Assembly (NCBI GenBank): GCA_034432095.1
Contig: DAOUCV010000079.1
Span: 1 to 9,842 of the forward strand
Reading direction: 5' to 3'
Origin: DAOUCV01 sp034432095
GTDB lineage: Bacteria > Chloroflexota > Dehalococcoidia > Dehalococcoidales > UBA2162
Length of the DNA stretch: 9,842 bases
Position 1 is the first letter of the stretch. Every line of letters starts with the position of its first letter. Of this stretch, positions 1-6,041 are shown one piece after another. The notes beneath the pieces are model-generated. The model did no database searches and was not told the DNA's origin. It saw nothing but the letters and a program-made list of their open reading frames with translations. The position numbers were made by a program, and so were the translations under genes.

Positions 1-43
1 CTTTCACCTGTTCGGCAGTGAACCTCTTGTGGATCTGGTCCAT
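1..43 (-). CDS. Probable DDE integrase-type transposase, N-terminal 14 codons only
   Basis: Reading the minus strand from 43 gives MDQIHKRFTAEQVK, then the window ends. This opening resembles, from memory, the N-terminus of a family of rve-type (DDE) transposases common in uncultured Chloroflexota and related bacteria, where the M-[DE]-x-I-H-x-R-F start leads into a helix-turn-helix region. A GGAGG ribosome site lies on the same strand at 52-48, four bases before the ATG. An alternative ATG at 47-45 is in another frame and directly abuts the ribosome site, so it is less likely. The gene would extend outside the window. Fourteen residues cannot prove the family, so the reading frame is better supported than the name. 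Confidence 0.5.
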   Translation of the reverse strand, partial: MDQIHKRFTAEQVK

Positions 44-70
44 ACATCCTCCTTTTTTCAGAAGGATGTA
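41..70 (-). promoter_or_regulatory. Hairpin covering ribosome site and start of the transposase
   Basis: TACATCCT (43-50) and AGGATGTA (63-70) are perfect inverted repeats of 8 bp with a 12-base loop. In a minus-strand transcript the 3' arm contains half of the GGAGG site and the A of the ATG. The pairing is seen directly. That it blocks translation is inferred from known IS10/IS50-type hairpins, which protect against read-through transcription. Confidence 0.4.
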
Positions 71-197
71 ATATCCCAGTCCAGTTTTGAACCATTAACA
101 GTCTAACTTTCAAGCACAACAAATGGATATCTCACTTCTCAATGTCTTTTCGGATAATACGGCACAAAATGTGATACTTTGCATATGCGCAGACACA

Positions 198-226
198 TTG
201 ACAGCGTACAAACAAACGATTAAACT
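198..226 (+). promoter_or_regulatory. Sigma70-like promoter pointing away from the transposase
   Basis: A perfect -35 hexamer TTGACA (198-203) is followed, after a 17-base spacer, by TAAACT (221-226), which matches the -10 consensus at four of six positions. Transcription would start near 233 and run toward the solute-binding-protein remnant and the amidohydrolase. Outward promoters at insertion-element ends are well known. Function here is inferred from sequence only. Confidence 0.4.
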
Positions 227-408
227 ATAGACACTTTCCGGTTAACAAGTGCTGACTTTGCCGGGGAAAAGCGGGGTACCGCAGGTCTTTCTTTTTTCAA
301 TCTGGCAGTTTAATTAAATCTCCCTCCATCATTCCTCCCGTGACCAGAGCCCTGGGGGGAATTGGGGCTAACGGCAGGGCCAGCAAGGGGGGGCGATGCC
401 TATGGAGC

Positions 409-443
409 AATACAAATGAAACGACAAAAGGCTAATTTGTATT
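409..443. repeat. Perfect 9-bp inverted repeat
   Basis: AATACAAAT (409-417) and ATTTGTATT (435-443) are exact reverse complements separated by 17 bases. The repeat ends only about 20 bases before the point where similarity to solute-binding proteins begins. It could be a weak hairpin, an operator or a scar of the event that truncated the gene. It lacks a T-run typical of a terminator. Confidence 0.4.
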
Positions 444-450
444 AATTTCC

Positions 451-777
451 TTGCCTTTCAGGATGCTTGAGGTTCGTAAAGAGAGTTCGTTTGCTCCCAG
501 TTACTACGAAAACCCACGTACCAGGGCGTGCTGTGAAGCGGTCAGCAGGGTCGTTGGTAAGGACGACGCCGAGGTCGCCCGGTTGCGGAGGGACTTAGGT
601 CCCTTTATTCTCAGTGAAGCCGTGGGAGTACATATGCCGACCCCATACTTTTACACCATGTGGTGGCCGTGGTTGCAGAACTTCCACGGTGAAGTGAACA
701 TGGGTTATTATAACCCCTATCAATACATTTGTTACGTCTGGTACGACGGGGCGCTTAAGAAGTCCATGGGATACTAA
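451..777 (+). pseudogene. C-terminal remnant of an ABC transporter solute-binding protein, family 5
   Basis: About 100 residues match the last part of peptide/nickel-type (SBP_bac_5) extracellular binding proteins as I know them from Dehalococcoidia. The visible pattern is YYENPRTRACCEAV, then a helix with LRRDLGPFILSEAVGVHMP, then MWWPWLQNFHGE and the terminal YVWYDGALKKSMGY. Full-length members are usually 500-650 residues with a lipoprotein signal; here the signal and at least four fifths of the protein are absent. An in-frame stop lies at 433-435. No ribosome site precedes the TTG at 451 or the ATG at 463, so translation is doubtful. Proximity to the transposase at the left edge suggests truncation by insertion and deletion. 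A stand-alone small protein is possible but unlikely. Confidence 0.7.
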
Positions 778-837
778 ACATGGCATCGTGGAGGCAGTCA
801 AAAACTATAGAACTGTTAAGATAAGGAGGAGACATAA

Positions 838-1953
838 ATGATACCAGGTAGATTTGTAGTTGATACGCACGTTCATGCCCAGCGACATGCTTTTAAGTTT
901 CAGGAGCGAAAGATAAAGCCTGATTATGCTACTCTGGCTGAAGGCATGGCCACAGACCCCGAGGTTGTGGTATATGACAACTCAGCCCGCCTGCTTTACG
1001 ACATGGAGCGCTATGGTGTGGACATGTGTATTATCTCGCCCGCCTTTGGCATGACCGATGAGATAGACCTAGAGATCCAGAAGAAGTACCCGGACAAGTT
1101 TGTGTGTTGCCTTGGGTTAACGGACTTCAGGCGAAGGGTATGGGAGGGCGAGATAGAGGGGACAATTGACGAGCTCTGCCAGGAAATAGATAAACAGCTC
1201 GCCACCGGAAACTTCCGGGGTGGGCTACGTGAGGGGTTTCCTCAAGTCGTTAGTCCAAGACAGAAAAAACCAAAGACCCAAGAAGAACGCATACAGGACA
1301 TCTTCAAGATAATGGAGGTCGCACAGGCGCATAAGGTGCCCGTATCCGGCCCGCATGGAGGGAGCCTGTCAGGGTACGCCGGAGCCACCAGTATAACGCG
1401 TGGTCCATCCGGGGCCGCTGCAGCCGCGGCTATGGCTAGCGGCACTCTTATGGGCGGGCCGGCCGGTATTATGTTGTGGGGTACAATCGCCTCTAACTTC
1501 CCGGAGGTGCCTATCATAATGGAGCACGGCGGTATGCAGGGGTGGTGGTCAGAGTTAGACTATGAGTATGTCCTCCGGGTAGCAGCCGGCCACCCTAATG
1601 TTTATGTGGAGACAGGTCTCTGGTGGGCTGAGCTCTACGAAAAGCCGCTACGGGACCCCAATATTGGTTGTGAGAAACTGATATGGGGCACCGACTGGGG
1701 GGCTTCTATCCCGCAGCAGTGGTGGCCAGGGGGCTATCCTGATGTGTATCCGGACCAGAACCGCAACCTTGGACCGCCAGCACACCAAGTAGACTACTAC
1801 GGCTGGCAGTATCGGGAACTGATGAAACTGAACATACCTCAAGATGACCTTAACTTAATTCTGGGTGGCAATGCCATCAGGATAATGAGGCTTGAGGACA
1901 AAGTGCCACATACCCGGTTGTTCAAACAATATCTGAAGCGGGACCTACCCTAA
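838..1953 (+). CDS. Amidohydrolase-2 family metal-dependent hydrolase or decarboxylase
   Basis: This 371-residue protein belongs to the amidohydrolase-2 TIM-barrel family, which includes ACMSD-like decarboxylases and related C-C or C-O hydrolases and is usually cytoplasmic. Metal ligands expected for the family are visible: the DTHVH motif (His11, His13), His173 in GPHGG, His230 in MEHGG and Asp286 in WGTDWG. It ends with the usual LGGNAIRIMRL. Between His173 and His230 sits an alanine/glycine-rich stretch (about residues 183-210, six consecutive Ala), unusual for this position. The active-site side is rich in Trp (236, 237, 262, 263, 295, 296), hinting at an aromatic or flat substrate. AAGGAGGAG at 823-831 supports the ATG at 838. 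No signal peptide is seen. The exact substrate cannot be told. It is probably transcribed alone, since a terminator-like hairpin follows. Confidence 0.88.
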   Translation: MIPGRFVVDTHVHAQRHAFKFQERKIKPDYATLAEGMATDPEVVVYDNSARLLYDMERYGVDMCIISPAFGMTDEIDLEIQKKYPDKFVCCLGLTDFRRRVWEGEIEGTIDELCQEIDKQLATGNFRGGLREGFPQVVSPRQKKPKTQEERIQDIFKIMEVAQAHKVPVSGPHGGSLSGYAGATSITRGPSGAAAAAAMASGTLMGGPAGIMLWGTIASNFPEVPIIMEHGGMQGWWSELDYEYVLRVAAGHPNVYVETGLWWAELYEKPLRDPNIGCEKLIWGTDWGASIPQQWWPGGYPDVYPDQNRNLGPPAHQVDYYGWQYRELMKLNIPQDDLNLILGGNAIRIMRLEDKVPHTRLFKQYLKRDLP

Positions 1954-1963
1954 TAGAGCGGCA

Positions 1964-1997
1964 AGGGGGCTGGAGGGTTTAAGCCCTCCAGCCCCCT
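1964..1997 (+). terminator. Strong GC-rich terminator hairpin after the amidohydrolase
   Basis: AGGGGGCTGGAGGG (1964-1977) pairs perfectly over 14 bp with 1984-1997, leaving a six-base loop. It starts eleven bases after the stop codon. The following tract (CTTTGTC) has only three consecutive T, so it may be a weak intrinsic terminator or a 3' stabilising hairpin. It separates the amidohydrolase from the CoA-transferase genes. Confidence 0.75.
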
Positions 1998-2236
1998 CTT
2001 TGTCCCACTCTCGCTGACGACATACACTATATTATATTCCACCAAACCTCAGATAATCCCTGCACACTAGGAATGTTTAACCCGTTCCGGAGGGTGACTT
2101 TTCAAAGGGGATGGGACTGTATTAGGAGCTAGCCCCGATAACAATGGGCGCTAGAAACGCAATGTTTCAGAGCGGTATGGGAGACATTAGACATCGTACT
2201 CTTAGAGCGATAAAGACAGAAAGGAGAAAATTTGCT
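1998..2236. other. Intergenic leader before the CoA-transferase genes
   Basis: No gene is evident. Two overlapping TATATT boxes occur at 2028-2038 but lack a -35 at proper spacing, so no promoter is called. The open frame from 2144 to 2236 continues into the CoA-transferase gene but has no ribosome site and no family-like sequence, so it is treated as leader. Confidence 0.4.
2221..2228 (+). promoter_or_regulatory. Ribosome site deciding the alpha subunit start
   Basis: AAGGAGAA lies ten bases (counted from GGAG) before the ATG at 2237. An in-frame ATG at 2144 has no such site and would add 31 residues with no family similarity, so 2237 is preferred. Confidence 0.8.
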
Positions 2237-3058
2237 ATGAAGACCAAGATACTTAACAGTTTTGATGAGGCAGTAGCCGATGTTTTTGATGGAGCCGTAA
2301 TAGCTTTCTCCACTTTTGGTCCCGCCAGCCAGGCCATGAACCTCTGGGAAGCACTCTACAAAAAAGATGTCAAGGACTTAACCCTCGTTGGCAACATGGT
2401 GATGCCTATTAGAGAAGGAGGAATCCTCCCTACCTATGGGCCCACCGACTGTGTACTGCAGCCAGGCAAGGTAAAGAAGATTATTACCGGCTTTACCACC
2501 GGGGTATATACCAGGGATGGAAAGGAAACAAGAAATGAAGAATTCGAGACCGCACTAAAAAACATCGAGGTAGTTCCGACAACCTTTGGAAGCATTTGCA
2601 CCAGGCTTGAAGCTGCTGCCTGCGGCTATGGCGGTATCCTTACCCCGGTAGGTGTCGGTACCTTCCTTGAAGAGCAATGTGAGAAATTTGTCATCGATGG
2701 TAAGGAATATCTTCTTGAGAAGCCGCTTGTCCCAGATTTCGGTTTTGTGAAGGCGTGGAAGGCAGACAAGCTAGGCAACCTGGTCTACTATAGAGGGCAG
2801 AGACTCCACAATCCTCTTGTGGCGAGAGCATCAAGGGTTACTATAGCTGAAGTACTTGAGATAGTTGAGCCAGGCGAAATAGACCCCGACCATGTTCATA
2901 CACCTCACATTTATGTTGACCGCGTGGTGAAAGTTCCAAAAGGCGGAATGGGCAGCTTTGAGTGGAATGAAGTACTGAAGGTAATATCATATGGCCCTGG
3001 AGGTTTCAGACGACGACTATTAGAGCCTGTATCTGGAGGAATGAGCAAAAATGAATAA
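2237..3058 (+). CDS. Family I CoA-transferase, alpha (A) subunit
   Basis: This 273-residue protein resembles the A subunit of family I CoA-transferases (glutaconate, 3-oxoacid or 3-oxoadipate type), which move CoA between a donor acyl-CoA and a free acid in the cytoplasm. Family landmarks are LTPVGVGTFLEE (residues 135-146), DFGFVKAWKADKLGNLVYY (167-185), VTIAEVLEIVEPGEIDPD (201-218) and HTPHIYVDRVV (221-231). The N-terminal signature is unusual: where most members have a DG-x-GGFGxxGxP pattern, this one reads DGAVIAFSTFGPASQ (18-32). That loop helps shape the CoA/oxyanion site in characterised members, so the substrate may differ. The start is set by the ribosome site at 2221. The stop overlaps the beta gene by 8 bases, implying coupled translation. 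The specific acyl-CoA is unknown. Confidence 0.85.
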   Translation: MKTKILNSFDEAVADVFDGAVIAFSTFGPASQAMNLWEALYKKDVKDLTLVGNMVMPIREGGILPTYGPTDCVLQPGKVKKIITGFTTGVYTRDGKETRNEEFETALKNIEVVPTTFGSICTRLEAAACGYGGILTPVGVGTFLEEQCEKFVIDGKEYLLEKPLVPDFGFVKAWKADKLGNLVYYRGQRLHNPLVARASRVTIAEVLEIVEPGEIDPDHVHTPHIYVDRVVKVPKGGMGSFEWNEVLKVISYGPGGFRRRLLEPVSGGMSKNE

Positions 3059-3782
3059 GCGGGAACGTTTAGTGGAAAAATATCAGGCAGAAAAATTAAC
3101 CAGTGAAACCATAGCCATGCGCATTGCTAAAGAATTCAAGGATGGAGATTATGTCAACCTTGGCCGTGGGATACCCGGTCTCGTCGCTAACTTCGTGCCA
3201 TCAGGGGTAGATATATATTGGCATGGAGAGAACGGAATTTTAGGTTACGGCACAGCATATACCCTGGATGAGTGGGAAGAGATAGACCTGTGTGTACATA
3301 ACTCCTCAATCCAGTACGTAAGAGAAAAACCTGGAATGGCCATGTTCGACTTTGTCGAGGCATTTAACATGCTGAGAGGCCATCATATTGATGCCGGTGT
3401 TCTAGGTGGCTTTCAGGTGTCAGAACGAGGAGACCTCGCCAACTGGGCATCTGAATATCCGGTGCCGCCTTGGGGAATCGGTATTGGCGGGGCTTTTGAG
3501 CTAGTTGTCGGACCAAAAAGGTGTATTGTTGCCATCACCCATCTTGACAAGAATAGAAAGTCCAAGATAGTGAGAGAACTCACTATGCCCCTCACTGGCG
3601 CCCCACAATACGTGGACCTCATTGTGACAGACCTGGCCGTTATCGAGGTAAAAGGGCCAAAAGGAAAGAAAGAGGGACTTGTTCTCAGGGAGGTCGCGCC
3701 CGGTTGGACAGCAGAGGAAGTACAAGCACTTACCGATGCCAAACTCAAGATAGCCTCTGACCTCAAAACATACGAGTTATAG
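3051..3782 (+). CDS. Family I CoA-transferase, beta (B) subunit
   Basis: This 243-residue protein is the B subunit partner. It carries VNLGRGIPGLVANFVP (35-50), the catalytic glutamate motif GENGILGYG with Glu60, GGFQVSERGDLANWAS (119-134), GIGGAFELVVGPKRCIVA (145-162), and the late ELTMPLTGAPQYVDLIVTDL and GLVLREVAPGWT segments. Most relatives have Ser before the catalytic Glu (SENG); here it is Gly (HGENG). The Glu that forms the glutamyl-CoA thioester is kept, so activity is likely. GGAGGA at 3035-3040 lies inside the end of the alpha gene, ten bases before the ATG, and the two genes overlap by 8 bases, so they should be co-translated as a heteromer. The neighbouring genes do not reveal the substrate. 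Confidence 0.88.
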   Translation: MNKRERLVEKYQAEKLTSETIAMRIAKEFKDGDYVNLGRGIPGLVANFVPSGVDIYWHGENGILGYGTAYTLDEWEEIDLCVHNSSIQYVREKPGMAMFDFVEAFNMLRGHHIDAGVLGGFQVSERGDLANWASEYPVPPWGIGIGGAFELVVGPKRCIVAITHLDKNRKSKIVRELTMPLTGAPQYVDLIVTDLAVIEVKGPKGKKEGLVLREVAPGWTAEEVQALTDAKLKIASDLKTYEL

Positions 3783-4017
3783 TGGAGTGAACCCCTGAGA
3801 CTGGAAACGCTAGGTTAGGAGGACCAGGAAGGTCTGGCAGGGTCAGAGTATGCGTAATGCCTTGCCTAGGGCAGCTTTCTTAACCTTTACAGGAACTCCA
3901 TTGGTAGTGGGAGACAAAAATGAGCTAGACTTAAGGTACTAGCGTCGCTTCCCAGACCTTCTTCGGGGGGCCGATTTCATCGGATTATAGAATCTATCTT
4001 CAGTAAGGAGGTTAGAA
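3783..4017. other. Intergenic region with a long-range inverted repeat
   Basis: No gene is seen. GAAGGTCTGG (3828-3837) and CCAGACCTTC (3952-3961) are exact 10-bp reverse complements 114 bases apart, and a small CCGAT/ATCGG hairpin sits at 3971-3983. A folded leader for the downstream beta-helix gene is possible. No known riboswitch consensus was recognised. Confidence 0.35.
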
Positions 4018-5964
4018 ATGTCCAGCAAGAACACTGGTAGGGAGAACAGCGTCAAACCGGTCAGGTTTGTCGTTGAACCTGCAACTCTGAATTCACTCGG
4101 GTTCGAGTGGTATATTGAGGGAGATGATAACCATAATGCCACGGTGGAAGTCTGGTACCGTGAAAAAGGAGAAAGTGTCTGGAGAAAGGCACTGCCTCTT
4201 CTTCGCATCCAGAACGAAGAAAGCATTGCCAAGTTTCTTAACAACAGCATCGATTATGTAACTCCGAACCTGTTTGCCGGAAGCATATTCGACCTGAAAC
4301 CCGGTACGGAGTATGAGTGCAGGTTTCTTATGTCGGACCCGGATGGCGTAAGAGGTAATGCCGAGAAAACGGTCACGGTAACCACTCGTCCTGAGCCAAA
4401 GCCCTTCGAGGGCGGACGAGTTTACCACGTATATCCCAGTAATTATACCGGGCCAAAACAGGAACCAGCCTTTGTTAACTTGATGGCGGCTTATTACACT
4501 GGCTGGTGTGAAGCAGATTGGTGGAATGTTGCCCCACCTCGTGTGCAGCCCGGCGATATCATACTAATCCATGCCGGCGTTTACAAGGATGACTGGACTT
4601 TTTATGGGGCTGATATCTGGGGACAGGGTATGGGTACTCCTTTCCAGGGAACGTATTACCTGACGGCGAAGGGAACACCCGAGAAGCCTATAGTCATAAA
4701 AGCGGCCGGCGATGGTGAAGTTATTTTCGATGGCAATGGGAATTTCAACCTCTTCAACGTTACAGTTGCAGACTATCATTACTTCGAAGGTCTTACTATT
4801 CGAAATACCTATGTCGCTTTTCTGGCTGGCAATAAGAATATAATCGGCTCCAGCGGATTGACCGTCAAGAGGTGCCGCTTTGAGAATATTGATAAAGGGA
4901 TTCACACCGATTGGTCAGGTTCAAAGAACTTCTACATCGCTGACAACGTGTTTATCGGCAGGCATGACCCAAAAGTTTTGCACGGATGGACTAATCTCCC
5001 CTCACGTGGCTCCCCCTACCCCTATGAGAAGTGTTTATCTGAATATGCGGTCAAGGTCGCCGGAGCGGGTCATGTTATATGTCACAATTATGTTGCGAAT
5101 TTCCATGATGGAATAGACCACGCTACATATGGCGTCCCGGATGGCTACCCACCCTACGGTCACCCGGATGTCTATCCACTTGAAAAAGTATTACGACAGA
5201 ATAGGACATTCGTTTCAATTGACATCCATAATAACTTCATCACCAACGTGCACGACAACTTCATTGAAGCTGACGGAGCCATGTATAACATACGTGTCTT
5301 ACGCAACCTTTGTATAAGCGCTGCCGCTAATGCCCTGAGCCAACAGACCCTCTTCGGCGGACCGGCGTATTTCATACGGAATATCGTCTACCATGCCCCG
5401 AACAGTGTAAAGCACGCCCAAAATCCATCGGGTCTAATCTACTACCACAATACATTTGCCACCAAGGTAGAGGCTTCCCAGGCTTCGAACTATCATTTCC
5501 GGAATAACCTCATTCTTGGATGGCAGCCCTCGGAGGCGGTTTTCTCTGTGGACAGTTTCACCAATTACACATCATCTGACTACAACGGCTTCCGTCCTGA
5601 CCCAGGAGCTGAGTATTCGTTCGTATGGAAATCTCCACCTTTTGACACACTGAAGGACTACACCGAACCAAGGGTGGAACGCAAATTTGCAACTCTGGCG
5701 GAATACAGCCAAGCCACCGGCCAAGACAAGAATAGCATACTAGTAGATTACGATATATTTTTGAACGTATCACCAGCCGACCCGAGTGATGTCACCCGGA
5801 TTTATAAAGCTGAAGACCTGGATTTTCGGCTTAAGCCAGATGCCGCAGCCGTTGATGCCGGGTGCATTCTCCCCAATGTCAACGACGACTTTACTGGCAG
5901 AGCTCCGGACCTTGGGGCACTAGAATATGGTCAACCCCTCCCTATTTATGGACCGAGACCGTGA
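4018..5964 (+). CDS. FN3-like plus right-handed parallel beta-helix protein
   Basis: This 648-residue protein has an N-terminal fibronectin-III-like domain (about 14-124; LKPGTEYECRFL and the closing KTVTVTTRPEP are typical), a linker, then a right-handed beta-helix (about 175-500). The helix opens with the familiar PGDIILIHAGVYKD and KGTPEKPIVIKAAGDGEVIFDG and shows repeating coils such as YHYFEGLTIRN, LTVKRCRFENIDKGI, FYIADNVFIG, VSIDIHNNFITN, IRVLRNLCIS and LIYYHNTF. The end, VDAGCILPNVNDDFTGRAPDLGALEYG, is the usual tail of these proteins. Relatives are often polysaccharide lyases, epimerases or surface proteins. The Asp/His-rich segment 363-382 could be catalytic or metal binding, but I cannot assign it. 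No N-terminal signal peptide is visible. AAGGAGGT at 4005-4012 supports the ATG at 4018. Function is likely carbohydrate-related, by fold only. Confidence 0.82.
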   Translation: MSSKNTGRENSVKPVRFVVEPATLNSLGFEWYIEGDDNHNATVEVWYREKGESVWRKALPLLRIQNEESIAKFLNNSIDYVTPNLFAGSIFDLKPGTEYECRFLMSDPDGVRGNAEKTVTVTTRPEPKPFEGGRVYHVYPSNYTGPKQEPAFVNLMAAYYTGWCEADWWNVAPPRVQPGDIILIHAGVYKDDWTFYGADIWGQGMGTPFQGTYYLTAKGTPEKPIVIKAAGDGEVIFDGNGNFNLFNVTVADYHYFEGLTIRNTYVAFLAGNKNIIGSSGLTVKRCRFENIDKGIHTDWSGSKNFYIADNVFIGRHDPKVLHGWTNLPSRGSPYPYEKCLSEYAVKVAGAGHVICHNYVANFHDGIDHATYGVPDGYPPYGHPDVYPLEKVLRQNRTFVSIDIHNNFITNVHDNFIEADGAMYNIRVLRNLCISAAANALSQQTLFGGPAYFIRNIVYHAPNSVKHAQNPSGLIYYHNTFATKVEASQASNYHFRNNLILGWQPSEAVFSVDSFTNYTSSDYNGFRPDPGAEYSFVWKSPPFDTLKDYTEPRVERKFATLAEYSQATGQDKNSILVDYDIFLNVSPADPSDVTRIYKAEDLDFRLKPDAAAVDAGCILPNVNDDFTGRAPDLGALEYGQPLPIYGPRP

Positions 5965-6026
5965 TTAGCTTATAGTGGGTTCGTGGCGCACGTGCTCCTC
6001 TTAGAAGATTAATGGTATATAGAGAT

Positions 6027-6035
6027 AAGGAGGAG
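6027..6035 (+). promoter_or_regulatory. Ribosome site deciding the M28 protein start
   Basis: AAGGAGGAG ends six bases before the ATG at 6042. The earlier in-frame ATG at 6012 would place this site inside the coding region and has no ribosome site of its own, so 6042 is preferred. Confidence 0.85.
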
Positions 6036-6041
6036 AAAAAG

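Larger units (their letters stand above)
44..450. other. Gene-free stretch, probably mobile-element end plus junction DNA
   Basis: No convincing gene is seen on either strand across these roughly 400 bases. The left part (to about 240) should include the untranslated end of the transposable element whose transposase starts at 43. The stretch contains the start-site hairpin, a sigma70-like promoter pointing right (198-226), an AT-rich patch near 305-320 and a perfect inverted repeat at 409-443. The exact end of the element cannot be placed, because the other terminus is outside the window and no target duplication can be compared. Confidence 0.45.

Noticed and set aside
2028..2038. TATATTATATT as a -10 promoter element
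   Set aside because: No -35-like hexamer occurs 16-18 bases upstream; the nearest (CTGACG at 2014) is too close.
2144..2236. Upstream ATG that would add 31 residues to the CoA-transferase alpha subunit
   Set aside because: It has no ribosome site, and the added sequence is not family-like; a good site precedes the ATG at 2237.
3413..3766. Minus-strand open frame opposite the CoA-transferase beta gene
   Set aside because: It mirrors the coding periodicity of the real gene and is Ser/Pro-rich with no family features.
6012..6041. Upstream ATG adding ten residues to the M28-like protein
   Set aside because: It would place the strong AAGGAGGAG inside the coding sequence and has no ribosome site itself.
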